Part shown: positions 1 to 9,259 of the stretch, in pieces
How positions within the stretch are numbered: position 1 is the stretch's first letter
How the letters are laid out: every line of letters starts with the position of its first letter
DNA from: Lachnospiraceae bacterium
GTDB lineage: Bacteria; Bacillota; Clostridia; Lachnospirales; Lachnospiraceae
Length of the DNA stretch: 64,000 nt
Direction: 5' to 3'
Assembly: GCA_024680675.1 (NCBI GenBank)
Contig: JAILBX010000165.1
Coordinates: 62,001 to 126,000, forward strand
Made by a program: the position numbers and the translations under genes
Notes under the pieces: model-generated
Seen by the model: only the letters and a program-made list of their open reading frames with translations
Database searches by the model: none
Told to the model about the DNA's origin: nothing

Positions 1-846
1 GAAGATCCCATAGTAACTGACGCGGACACTAACCATATAAGACACGCATTGGAAAGTCTTGACTTCTTTGTTGTTGACGATCTCTTCATGACCGAAACAG
101 CTAAGATGGCTGATGTTGTACTTCCCGGAGTAAGCTATGCCGAAAAAGAAGGAACCTTCTCCAATACCGAAAGACGTGTACAGAGAGTAAGAAAAGCCGT
201 TACCCTTGAAGGCGAAATGAGACTTGATACAGATATATTTATTGACCTTATGAACAGAATGGGCTATCCACAGCCAAGACTGAGCAGCGAAGAGATAATG
301 GATGAGATCGCCTCTCTTACTCCAAGCTTTGGCGGTATAAGTCACAGACGTCTTGATCATGAGGGCGGACTTCAGTGGCCTTGTCCCGATAAATATCATC
401 CGGGAACTCCCATACTGCATGTAGGTAAATTCGCCCGTGGTCTTGGATGGTTCTACCCTGCTGAATACATTCCAAGTATGGAATTACCGGATGAGGAATA
501 TCCTTTCATCCTTATGACAGGCAGAATTCTGTACCACTACAATACTCGTGCCATGACCGGAAAGACTCCGGGACTTATGGAAAGAGAAGGTCACTCCTTT
601 ATCGAGCTGAACTCAGAGGATGCTGCGAGATTAGGAATCAAGAACGGTGAAATGGTACATGCCGTATCAAGACGAGGTGAGATCAATACCACTGCCCGTG
701 TAGGTGACAAGGTATCTCCCGGGGAGACCTGGATGCCCTTCCATTTCCCCGACGGTAATGCTAATACTTTAACAAATGCCGCACTGGATAAATATGCAAG
801 AATTCCTGAGTACAAGGTTTGTGCAATAAGGGTAGAAAAAATATAA
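1..846 (+). CDS. Formate dehydrogenase / molybdopterin oxidoreductase catalytic subunit, C-terminal part (5' end outside window)
   Basis: Frame 1 is open from base 1 (EDPIVTDADTNHIRHALESLD...); molybdopterin oxidoreductase sequence such as DDLFMTETAKMADVVLPGVSYAEKEGTFSNTERRVQ and the C-terminal MTGRILYHYNTRAMT...LNSEDAARLGIKNGE region. Confidence 0.9.
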   Translation, partial: EDPIVTDADTNHIRHALESLDFFVVDDLFMTETAKMADVVLPGVSYAEKEGTFSNTERRVQRVRKAVTLEGEMRLDTDIFIDLMNRMGYPQPRLSSEEIMDEIASLTPSFGGISHRRLDHEGGLQWPCPDKYHPGTPILHVGKFARGLGWFYPAEYIPSMELPDEEYPFILMTGRILYHYNTRAMTGKTPGLMEREGHSFIELNSEDAARLGIKNGEMVHAVSRRGEINTTARVGDKVSPGETWMPFHFPDGNANTLTNAALDKYARIPEYKVCAIRVEKI

Positions 847-867
847 ACACATAATAGGAGGGAAGTT

Positions 868-1509
868 ATGCAGGATTACAAAAAGATTAATTATCCGACT
901 AATAAGGACGTGGTTTTACGTTACATACCGGGGCATTTTATTACCCCTAACTCCCATGTAAATTATTACATGGATCTGACTGATATGAAGTCCAGACAAC
1001 GTGAAGCAAGAGCTACCGGTGAAGAGCTGGCTCAAAAATATATGGTTTCTGATCTTATAGATACCATATTATGTCTTAATGGTATGGAGGTTGTGGGCTC
1101 TTATCTTGCCAATAAGCTTACTAAGGCCGGAATGCTTTCTGCCAATACTCATCAGACCATCTATATCACCAGTCCGGAATATAATACCAGCGGACAGATG
1201 ATGTTCAGAGAAAATAACCAGCACATGATAAAGGGAAAAAGGGTTTTGATCCTTATCGATACGGCTACTACGGGAGCGACCTTAAAATCTGCTGTTGGAT
1301 CGGTCAGGTTCTATAAGGGGATTGTTGCCGGAGTTTCTGCTATCTTTACTGTTGCGGATAAGATCGAAGATATTTCCATAGATGCTTTATACACTACCAG
1401 AGATCTTCCCGACTATATCGGATATGCTTCGGATAACTGTGCAATGTGTAAAGCCGGAATACCTATAGACGCTTTTTGTAACGGTTTTGGCTACTCAACC
1501 CTTCAATAA
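868..1509 (+). CDS. Phosphoribosyltransferase-like protein (orotate PRTase-like)
   Basis: PRPP-loop-like VLILIDTATTGATL; RBS aggaggg just upstream; 21 bp after the formate dehydrogenase stop. Confidence 0.65.
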   Translation: MQDYKKINYPTNKDVVLRYIPGHFITPNSHVNYYMDLTDMKSRQREARATGEELAQKYMVSDLIDTILCLNGMEVVGSYLANKLTKAGMLSANTHQTIYITSPEYNTSGQMMFRENNQHMIKGKRVLILIDTATTGATLKSAVGSVRFYKGIVAGVSAIFTVADKIEDISIDALYTTRDLPDYIGYASDNCAMCKAGIPIDAFCNGFGYSTLQ

Positions 1510-1536
1510 GGATCAGGAAGTAAAGAGCATTTACCA

Positions 1537-1586
1537 ATTACTTACAAAAAACCCTGTCAAAGACGACAGGGTTTTTTGTAAGTAAT
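1537..1586. terminator. Bidirectional intrinsic terminator between convergent genes
   Basis: Perfect 22-bp inverted repeat ATTACTTACAAAAAACCCTGTC / GACAGGGTTTTTTGTAAGTAAT with 6-nt loop. Confidence 0.85.
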
Positions 1587-1601
1587 AAACTTTAGAATAA
1601 A

Positions 1602-2234
1602 TCAATTGGTTTTCATGATCACATCTATGACAACATAATCACCGCGTATTCCAATACGAACATCCTCAGCTATACTGGCTACAATGGATTTTTCCAACTC
1701 ATCCCAGGCCACGGCCTTATCTGAATCCTCTTCAATATCTGTATCGATGGAATCCTTATAATTGGAAAGAGACCAGCACATGGTATTCATAAAATCAGAT
1801 GCTCCTATATCACCCGGCATACCCATGAGCATAGCCGGAGATGCTGCTGAAACCCAAGCCTGGCTCACATCGGCAGAAGGCATAAGAAATGCAAGCTCAA
1901 AAGCCTCTCTTATCTTTCCCATTACTCCCTTGACTGACTCATTCTTACCGGATTTGGATATAGCTAAAAGTTCCTCTCTCTTTTGAATATTCATAAAGGT
2001 CTCAGTTTCAACATGAAGCACAACTTCATTATCCCCACCGATAAAACTTAATTTCGAGGATACCTCACCGGTTATGGTCTTTAACATACACAGAGTATCT
2101 TCTGTTATAAGCCTGAGCCTCCTGGTACCCTTAGGAGATAAGCCTGCTTCAGTTGCAAATTTCTCCGCTTCTTCCAGTATATCCCCAAAATCCTCTCCAT
2201 TTGTCACAAAAGAAAGTGCTTTTGATTTTATCAT
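1602..2234 (-). CDS. Putative HATPase-like / anti-sigma regulatory kinase-like protein
   Basis: 210 aa ORF directly downstream of a STAS gene; N-terminal ATEAGLSPKGTRRLRLITEDTL resembles the RsbW/SpoIIAB helix region, but the N-box is not canonical. Confidence 0.45.
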   Translation of the reverse strand: MIKSKALSFVTNGEDFGDILEEAEKFATEAGLSPKGTRRLRLITEDTLCMLKTITGEVSSKLSFIGGDNEVVLHVETETFMNIQKREELLAISKSGKNESVKGVMGKIREAFELAFLMPSADVSQAWVSAASPAMLMGMPGDIGASDFMNTMCWSLSNYKDSIDTDIEEDSDKAVAWDELEKSIVASIAEDVRIGIRGDYVVIDVIMKTN

Positions 2235-2265
2235 ATTATTATTATTCCTCCGAAGATAAAGAAAA

Positions 2266-2562
2266 CTATTCTATGGTCAAAATATCAGAAAATCCGGTAA
2301 CCTCAAAAATCTCCTTGATATCATCGTTAGAACCGGTAACCTTCATACTGCCCTGCTTATTCATTGTCTTCTGAGCAGAAAGTAAAACCCTAAGTCCTGC
2401 TGAAGAAATATAGTCAAGCTCCTTAAGATCAAACTCAAGCTCTTCAACTCCTGAAAGACAATCCTTAAGTTCTGCCTCAAGTTCGGGTGCCGTTGTAGTA
2501 TCAAGCCTTCCCTGTAATGCGATCACTAACTTATTACCTTCTGTTACCTTGTTGATAGTCAT
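2266..2562 (-). CDS. STAS domain protein (anti-sigma factor antagonist-like)
   Basis: 98 aa; LQGRLDTTTAPELEAEL and LKELDYISSAGLRVLLSAQK match the STAS phosphoacceptor-site pattern. Confidence 0.9.
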   Translation of the reverse strand: MTINKVTEGNKLVIALQGRLDTTTAPELEAELKDCLSGVEELEFDLKELDYISSAGLRVLLSAQKTMNKQGSMKVTGSNDDIKEIFEVTGFSDILTIE

Positions 2563-2582
2563 TTTTTTTCCTCCTAAATCTT

Positions 2583-3470
2583 TTAATCTACTCTCTCATC
2601 ACCCCAGAAAAAAAGAGCGACTGTCCCGGGACCCGTGTGTGACCCTATAAGATTACCTATATAGTTTATGGTAACCTTTCCATTCATTTTTGTAAAATAC
2701 TTTTCAATGAGATCTGCAACAGCCTTGGCGTCCTCTTTGCAGGCAGATTGAGATATAAAAACCTTTCCGCTGTAATTTTCACCATCCTGAGCATGCTGCT
2801 TCATTTTTTCAACAATACGTGCTATAACTTTTTTCTTGGTTCTTATTTTTTCTCTGGGCACCAGACGTCCTACGTAATCCACATTAAGCAGAGGACAGAT
2901 ATTCAAAACCCCGCCTAAAGCTCCGGCCGCCTTTGATATTCTCCCACCTTTTACATAAAATGTCAAATCCGTTGAAAAAAACCAATGATGAAGTTTCAGC
3001 CTGTTATCGATTGCAAAATTATAAATCTCATCTATAGATTTACCTGCGTCTCTAAGATCCGCAAGTTTATCCATCAATAGCCCGTACCCCGCTGAAGCTG
3101 CAAGAGAATCAACAATATAAAGCTTTCTGTTCGGGTACTTCTCCATGAGTACCTCTCTTGCTATATTTGCGGAGTTTATCGTCCCCGAAATTCCGGAAGA
3201 CAAGGTCAAATGCAAAACATCCTTACCTTCTCTTAAAAAGCTCTCAAAATACTCTTCAAATTCATCGGCATTAACCTGAGATGTTTTAGTATCGGCTCCC
3301 GCAGCCATCCTGGCATAAAATTCATCAAAAGGAACTGACTGTCCAAGATCATCATAATAATCAACTCCATCCAACTGATAATGAAAAAAAATACACTTAA
3401 TATTTCTCTCTTCAATCTGTTGTTTGGTTAAATCTGCTGCTGAGCAACAGCTCAACACAAAATCCTCCAT
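2583..3470 (-). CDS. DegV family (fatty acid-binding) protein
   Basis: TSQVNADEFEEYFE, LTLSSGISGTINSA, VKGGRISKA motifs of the DegV family. Confidence 0.93.
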   Translation of the reverse strand: MEDFVLSCCSAADLTKQQIEERNIKCIFFHYQLDGVDYYDDLGQSVPFDEFYARMAAGADTKTSQVNADEFEEYFESFLREGKDVLHLTLSSGISGTINSANIAREVLMEKYPNRKLYIVDSLAASAGYGLLMDKLADLRDAGKSIDEIYNFAIDNRLKLHHWFFSTDLTFYVKGGRISKAAGALGGVLNICPLLNVDYVGRLVPREKIRTKKKVIARIVEKMKQHAQDGENYSGKVFISQSACKEDAKAVADLIEKYFTKMNGKVTINYIGNLIGSHTGPGTVALFFWGDERVD

Positions 3471-3563
3471 ATAACTACTTTCCTTCCCTATTATATATAG
3501 TTAACTAAAATCAAGTATAAAAGCTGAACAATACTATCAAAAAAAATATACGAAAGATCCGTC

Positions 3564-4265
3564 TCATCTTATCAGACTATATATCTTTTTTCTTTTGTAT
3601 CTGCTTTTAGGAAGAATATAATAATCGCAGCCCGCTTTTTTTGCGGCCTCTCCGTCCTTTGACATCCTGTCACCTATCATAAGTACTTGAGAGGGAGCAT
3701 GATCATTTTCCTCCATAATGAGCTTAAGGCCTTTAGGATCAGGCTTTAGCACTGCTATGTTATGGTCTGTCGCCGAATAGCAGCCTTTGATACCCTTGAT
3801 CTTAAGTGCTTTTAATTTATCTTCTATAGGATAATCGGAAAAAATATAATTATCTATTCCCTTTTCCCTAAGCTCAGCTATAAGCTCTGCTGCATCCTTA
3901 TCCCTGCACTCATATATTATATCAAGAGGCCTCTGATAAATCCACATCGTAACAGCATCTTTCACCAGGGAAAATTCAGTATTCAGACTTTTTGCCACAT
4001 ACAGGTACTGTTTAACCGACAGCTCATCGCAATCCCTGTTTTCTTTTAAGGTCTTATTTACCAGCTCCTTATCCCCTGCCATATGATCCTCCCAATGCTC
4101 TCTGACCTCTCTGAACTTTTTTACTGCAAAAAGCTCCTTCAGTCTCAGGGGATGAGTCAGATAATAAGTTAAAAGTGAGAGAGCCATACGGAGCCTCATC
4201 CTGCGCTGGTAATACAAGGTCCCATCTAAGTCCCATACAACGGCTTTATAATCAAAAACAGACAT
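3564..4265 (-). CDS. HAD family hydrolase
   Basis: AVVWDLDGTLYYQ (DxDGT), YIFSDYP, LKPDPKGLKLIMEE and VLMIGDRMSKDGEAAKKAG motifs. Confidence 0.92.
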   Translation of the reverse strand: MSVFDYKAVVWDLDGTLYYQRRMRLRMALSLLTYYLTHPLRLKELFAVKKFREVREHWEDHMAGDKELVNKTLKENRDCDELSVKQYLYVAKSLNTEFSLVKDAVTMWIYQRPLDIIYECRDKDAAELIAELREKGIDNYIFSDYPIEDKLKALKIKGIKGCYSATDHNIAVLKPDPKGLKLIMEENDHAPSQVLMIGDRMSKDGEAAKKAGCDYYILPKSRYKRKKIYSLIR

Positions 4266-5198
4266 TTACTTAACCTCTATCATCCATGGATCTACCCATC
4301 TTCCAAGGAAAGGGATATCCACAAAGGTAAGTACCAGTAAAAGCACAAGGAGAACGCAAAGATATATCAAAAGGCTCTTTTCTCTGTATAATTTTTCAGG
4401 CTTCTGTACAGCTGAATCCGGCTTAAAGCTGATATAAAGATAAAAGCAGAATAAACCAAATACAAGGGGCATTGCCAACAAATACTCTATTCTGTATTTT
4501 ATCATAAATATTCCTATAAAAAAAGTAGAACATAAGGCATAAAAGAAAGATGAAATAAGAAGCGACTGTTCGGAATAATACTTAAAGGATCTCCTGTAGA
4601 GCCCTGCCTGAGCCGGATCACCTATCATCCTGTACTCGGCGAATCGCTTTGTAGCCATCAAAAAGGCTCCCGCAAACCAGTATCCTATAAGCACCGAGCT
4701 TGGGGGGATCGTTGCTGTGGTAACAATAAACCAGCCCAATAAAAGACGGATCATATTATTGATAGATTCAGAAAGCACATCCAGATAGGGAATATCCTTA
4801 GTCCTTATGGGTTTTACATTATAAAGCACACCCATGATCAAAAGCCATATTTCCATATATAAAAAATACTTATTAACAAGCAGGGACAGAGCCACTCCGA
4901 TAATGATACATATAGCATACTCGATCATAACAAGAGAAAATTTCATATTGGCCGAAACCACCGGTCTGTTCTTTTTTGTGGGATGGAATCTGTCAAACTC
5001 GGCATCAAGCCATTCATTGATCACATAGTTTGCGGAGGCGATAAAACAGGTGGCAAAAAAACCGGCTATAAGCCTAAAAAAAGACAGTGAATCCAGTTTA
5101 TTGTCACTAAGTAAAACCGCTATGGCTACTCCGGGTAATATAAAAGCATTTTTTATCCAATGATCGGGTCTTGCTATTTTTATGTAATTCTTAAGCAT
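4266..5198 (-). CDS. UbiA-family prenyltransferase (decaprenyl-phosphate phosphoribosyltransferase-like)
   Basis: Polytopic; NEWLDAEFDRFHPTKKNRPV resembles the NDxxDxxxDRxHPxKxxRP motif; abuts the HAD gene. Confidence 0.8.
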   Translation of the reverse strand: MLKNYIKIARPDHWIKNAFILPGVAIAVLLSDNKLDSLSFFRLIAGFFATCFIASANYVINEWLDAEFDRFHPTKKNRPVVSANMKFSLVMIEYAICIIIGVALSLLVNKYFLYMEIWLLIMGVLYNVKPIRTKDIPYLDVLSESINNMIRLLLGWFIVTTATIPPSSVLIGYWFAGAFLMATKRFAEYRMIGDPAQAGLYRRSFKYYSEQSLLISSFFYALCSTFFIGIFMIKYRIEYLLAMPLVFGLFCFYLYISFKPDSAVQKPEKLYREKSLLIYLCVLLVLLLVLTFVDIPFLGRWVDPWMIEVK

Positions 5199-5850
5199 TA
5201 GCTCTCTCCTTAAAATGTTCCTTAAAATACCTTACATTATCTTCAATATCACCCTTGAAAATTGAAGATCCCATAACAATAACGTTAGCGCCGGCATCCA
5301 AAATCCTGTCCACATTACTCCTTGTAAGACCGCCGTCAACTTCTATATCCGTGTCATAGCCAAACTCTTCCAAAAGCCCTCTTAATTCTCTAACCTTATC
5401 AACACACTTATCAATAAGTGTCTGCCCTCCAAAGCCGGGCTCCACGGTCATTACCAAAAACATATCCGCAAGGCCAAAGAAATCCCTTAAGACTTCAATG
5501 CCGGTATCGGGTTTTATTGCAAGACCCGCCTTCATGCCGGCTGCGTGAATTGCCTTAAGAGTTTCCTTAGGATCCTCACAGGCTTCATAATGGACCGTTA
5601 GGATATCTGCTCCGGCATCGGCAAACTTATTGACATATCTCATAGGTTCCGTGATCATAAGATGAACATCCAAAGTTATATCGGTTATCCTTCTGACAGA
5701 TTCCAATATAGGGATGCCAAAGGATATGTTGGGGACAAATACCCCATCCATAACATCAAAATGTATATAGTCCGCATGCCTTGCTCTTTTAAGGCTGCTT
5801 CTAAGATCTGCAAAATCGGCTGCCAAAATTGAAGGTGACAACAATAACAT
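5191..5850 (-). CDS. rpe: Ribulose-phosphate 3-epimerase
   Basis: LSPSILAADFADL, DYIHFDVMDGVFVPNISFG, MTVEPGFGGQ, EVDGGL motifs. Confidence 0.97.
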   Translation of the reverse strand: MLLLSPSILAADFADLRSSLKRARHADYIHFDVMDGVFVPNISFGIPILESVRRITDITLDVHLMITEPMRYVNKFADAGADILTVHYEACEDPKETLKAIHAAGMKAGLAIKPDTGIEVLRDFFGLADMFLVMTVEPGFGGQTLIDKCVDKVRELRGLLEEFGYDTDIEVDGGLTRSNVDRILDAGANVIVMGSSIFKGDIEDNVRYFKEHFKERANA

Positions 5851-5851
5851 A

Positions 5852-6727
5852 TCAATATCTCCTTACTGACTTCATTTCGTCATATATCAAAAGATAGTTT
5901 TCATATCTGTTTTTATCTATATGACCTTCCTCAACCATTTTTTTTATTCCGCAACCCGGCTCATGAGTATGGGAGCAGGGATTAAATCTGCAGCTAACGT
6001 CTATATCAAACTCCTTGTAATAAAATTTTATTTCATCAGTATCAACTCCGTACAATTCAAAGGAACCAAAGCCCGGAGTATCGATTATGTAGGTATCTTC
6101 AAAAACGGGAATTATTTCCGAATGTCTTGTGGTATGTTTTCCTCTTCTTGTTTTTTCACTTAATGCTCCTGTCCTTGCAAATGAATCCCCAAGCAAAGCA
6201 TTTATAAGTGAAGATTTTCCCACTCCCGAAGGGCCGCTTACAGTAGTCGTTTTCCCCTTAAGGAGCTCTCTAAGCTCTGCTAAACCCTCTCCGCTTACAG
6301 TGCTTGTCATTATGCAAAAGCATCCGGAGTTCTTATAAACGTCCCTAAGCCTTTGAGCCTCTCCCTCTTCTCTGAGATCCTCCTTGTTAAATACCAAAAC
6401 AATGGGCAAGCCTTCCTTCTCATATTGAATTATAAGCTTATCCAGCATAAGAAGACTTGGAACCGGATCCTTTATTGAAAAAACGATCATAGCCTGATCT
6501 ACGTTAGCTACATTTGGTCTTATCAGCTCATTTTTTCTTGGAAGCAGGTCAATAATACTGCCTTCCCCGGCATCCTCATCTATAAGCTCTATAATACAGG
6601 CATCTCCTACCAGTGGTTTTTTTTTATCCTTCCTGAATATGCCTCTGGCCTTACATTCATAGAGATTTCCATTTTCACAGTAAACGTAATAGAAACCGGC
6701 TATTCCTTTAATTATCCTTCCCTTCAT
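5852..6727 (-). CDS. rsgA: Ribosome small subunit-dependent GTPase A
   Basis: Circularly permuted GTPase: NKEDL, GPSGVGKSSLIN, DTPGFGSF, C-terminal zinc-binding CRFNPCSHTHEPGC. Confidence 0.97.
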   Translation of the reverse strand: MKGRIIKGIAGFYYVYCENGNLYECKARGIFRKDKKKPLVGDACIIELIDEDAGEGSIIDLLPRKNELIRPNVANVDQAMIVFSIKDPVPSLLMLDKLIIQYEKEGLPIVLVFNKEDLREEGEAQRLRDVYKNSGCFCIMTSTVSGEGLAELRELLKGKTTTVSGPSGVGKSSLINALLGDSFARTGALSEKTRRGKHTTRHSEIIPVFEDTYIIDTPGFGSFELYGVDTDEIKFYYKEFDIDVSCRFNPCSHTHEPGCGIKKMVEEGHIDKNRYENYLLIYDEMKSVRRY

Positions 6728-9259
6728 CTATTGTTCCCTGGTAAAAGTAACGGCGATAGGCTGAGTAGTATTTACCTGACCTTCCAGATTCTGGTAACTG
6801 ATGGTAATAACCCCCGAATCAGATCCTGCAATAGCGCCCTGAACCAGGGAATAAGGGAAAGCAGTCGTGGTATATCTGCCTAACTCTATTCCCGCGGGAT
6901 TTACCAGAACTATTGTAGCCTCAGTTCCCGCAAGATAATCCGCAGGTGCCGTTATATTCAGATTGCAGGCATAGGTAGCCGGCCCTCTGCTTATGGTAAA
7001 GTTTACAGTAGTTCCTTCTTTAACCTTGCTTCCGGCTTCAACTGTCTGAGAAAGAACTATTCCCTTGGTAACTCCGTCATTTGCCTCTTCAGAAACCGTT
7101 TCATAAGTCAGCTTTGCGTCTGAAAGCAGCTGTTTTGCAGTGGCTTCATCCTTTCCTACAAGATCGGGAACCTCTATTTCTCCCTCTTCTGCCTCCTCTG
7201 AAGCAGCCTCTGAATTGATATATAAAAGAACCTTGCTGCCTGAGGCTGCACTTTCCGCTCCCATAGGACTCTGCTTTACAACCTCACCCATCTCATAATT
7301 GGAATCCTTCGTTTCCTCAAATTCCACTACAAAGCCTTCATTTTCCAGCTTTACCTTAGCCTCAGCCTTTATAAGCCCCACAACATCAGGAACTGCCACC
7401 ATATTGCCGGCACTTCCCGGGCCTATATCCAGACTGGGTGTAGCCTCCTTTGCCACGAGACCGCTTGAAACAACCAGCTCCAGAGTTGATCCCTCTTCAA
7501 CTACCGTATCCTGTACGGGATCCTGTCCCGAAATTATATCCTTATCATAAACATTAGACTCCGCATAGCTTGCGGTTGCCTTTAAGCCGCTTTCAAGAAG
7601 TACCTGTGATGCCTCATCTATGGTCATTCCCACAACATTGGGAACATAGACCATACCCTCCTCAAGCTCCTTCTTGTCAGAGGAGGAGGAAAACATTCCA
7701 AAGACCTTTCCTACAGCAATTATAGCTATAACAGCAACAACTATTGCTGCTATCACCATAAGAAGAGACATAACCTTTTCTGTCTTCATACCACCGGATG
7801 TACTCTTTCTCAGATCCGCAGTATCCTCAAGAGCATTCTTCCTGCCTGAAGATCTTTTTTTCTTCTTTCCGCTCTTTCTTCTTTCAGGTGAATACTCCTT
7901 CTCTCTTTCCCTTGAGGGCTGCCTGTTTCTTGACTTCTCTCCATCCATTTTGGGCGAAAACAAAAAGTCCATGATATCATCATCTTCATCATCATCTATA
8001 TCAAGTGCCGGCCCTCTGGCTCCTGCTGCTTGATAATCACCGCCATAAGCCTGATTCTGATAGCCCTTCATTTGTTGTCCGCCATACTGCTTATTTTGAT
8101 CATACTGGGGATTGCCATAGGGCTGGTTAGCTTCATATTGAGGATTTTGTCCTTCGTAGGGCTGACCCTTGTATCTGTTATCAGCCCCTTCCTGCACACC
8201 ATAGGGCTGTCCTTCAACGTAGGGAGGATATCCGGCCTGTTTATATCCCTGCCCTCCCTGATATGAGGGCCCCTGATCATACTGATTCTGACCACCCATG
8301 GCTTCCTCATACTGAGCTCTGCCATAGTTTGCCTTATCAATATTCTGTCCGTTATTCCTTATTTCCTGCCTGTCCTCATCAGTAATAGTCCTTGTTCCGG
8401 CATTACTTGCCATGTCATTTATAACAACAAAATTATCATCAGGATTTATCAGGGATTTTTTCAGATCGCTGATAAGCTCTGCCATATTGGAATATCTCAT
8501 ATCCGGATGCTTTTGAGTACACTTAAAAATGATCTGCTCCACAGATACGGGAATTTCCGGCACATATATCTTAGGTGAGGGCATTTCCTCCTGAATATGC
8601 TTTATTGCTATGGAAACAGTAGTCTCCCCGTCAAAGGGAACTCTTCCCGTAACCATCTCAAAGAGGGTTATACCTATTGAGTAAATATCACTTTTGGCAT
8701 CAGAATAACCACCCCTTGCCTGCTCCGGAGAGGTGTAGTGAACCGAACCCATGGCATGAGTCGTAATGGTATCGCTGGTAGCTGCTCTTGCTATTCCGAA
8801 ATCAGCCACCTTAACCTTACCATCCCTTGAAATAATAATATTCTGGGGCTTTATATCTCTATGTATTATCCCGTTGTTATGAGCGGCTTCAATACCCATT
8901 GAAACCTGAATAGCTATACTTATAGCCTCTTTAACGGACAATCTTATCTTCTTTTCAATATACTTCTTTAAGGTTATTCCTTCCACAAGCTCCATTACGA
9001 AATAATATATTCCGTTCTCGTCACCAACATCATAGACATTGACTATGTTGGGATGCATAAGACCTGCAACCGCCTGTGCTTCAGCCTTAAATTTAGACAC
9101 AAAATTCTTATTGGATGAATATTCATCCTTTAATACCTTTATTGCAACGTTTCTATTAAGTTTACTGTCTATTGCCTTGTAAACATTGGCCATTCCGCCG
9201 GTTCCGATAAGCTCGGATATCTCATATCGGTTTCCAAGGACAGTACCCGGATTGATCAT
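6728..9259 (-). CDS. pknB: PASTA-domain Ser/Thr protein kinase
   Basis: IGTGGMANVYKAID, HRDIKPQNIII, DFGIARA kinase motifs; one TM segment; three PASTA repeats (VPNVVGM, VPDVVGL, VPDLVGK). Confidence 0.97.
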   Translation of the reverse strand: MINPGTVLGNRYEISELIGTGGMANVYKAIDSKLNRNVAIKVLKDEYSSNKNFVSKFKAEAQAVAGLMHPNIVNVYDVGDENGIYYFVMELVEGITLKKYIEKKIRLSVKEAISIAIQVSMGIEAAHNNGIIHRDIKPQNIIISRDGKVKVADFGIARAATSDTITTHAMGSVHYTSPEQARGGYSDAKSDIYSIGITLFEMVTGRVPFDGETTVSIAIKHIQEEMPSPKIYVPEIPVSVEQIIFKCTQKHPDMRYSNMAELISDLKKSLINPDDNFVVINDMASNAGTRTITDEDRQEIRNNGQNIDKANYGRAQYEEAMGGQNQYDQGPSYQGGQGYKQAGYPPYVEGQPYGVQEGADNRYKGQPYEGQNPQYEANQPYGNPQYDQNKQYGGQQMKGYQNQAYGGDYQAAGARGPALDIDDDEDDDIMDFLFSPKMDGEKSRNRQPSREREKEYSPERRKSGKKKKRSSGRKNALEDTADLRKSTSGGMKTEKVMSLLMVIAAIVVAVIAIIAVGKVFGMFSSSSDKKELEEGMVYVPNVVGMTIDEASQVLLESGLKATASYAESNVYDKDIISGQDPVQDTVVEEGSTLELVVSSGLVAKEATPSLDIGPGSAGNMVAVPDVVGLIKAEAKVKLENEGFVVEFEETKDSNYEMGEVVKQSPMGAESAASGSKVLLYINSEAASEEAEEGEIEVPDLVGKDEATAKQLLSDAKLTYETVSEEANDGVTKGIVLSQTVEAGSKVKEGTTVNFTISRGPATYACNLNITAPADYLAGTEATIVLVNPAGIELGRYTTTAFPYSLVQGAIAGSDSGVITISYQNLEGQVNTTQPIAVTFTREQ

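Noticed and set aside
591-815. Minus-strand ORF of 74 aa opposite formate dehydrogenase
   Set aside because: Lies fully antisense inside a confidently identified CDS; no RBS or family similarity.
7674-8340. Several ORFs on both strands opposite or out of frame with pknB (e.g. 119 aa and 90 aa)
   Set aside because: Generated by the low-complexity linker of the kinase; compositionally biased shadow ORFs.
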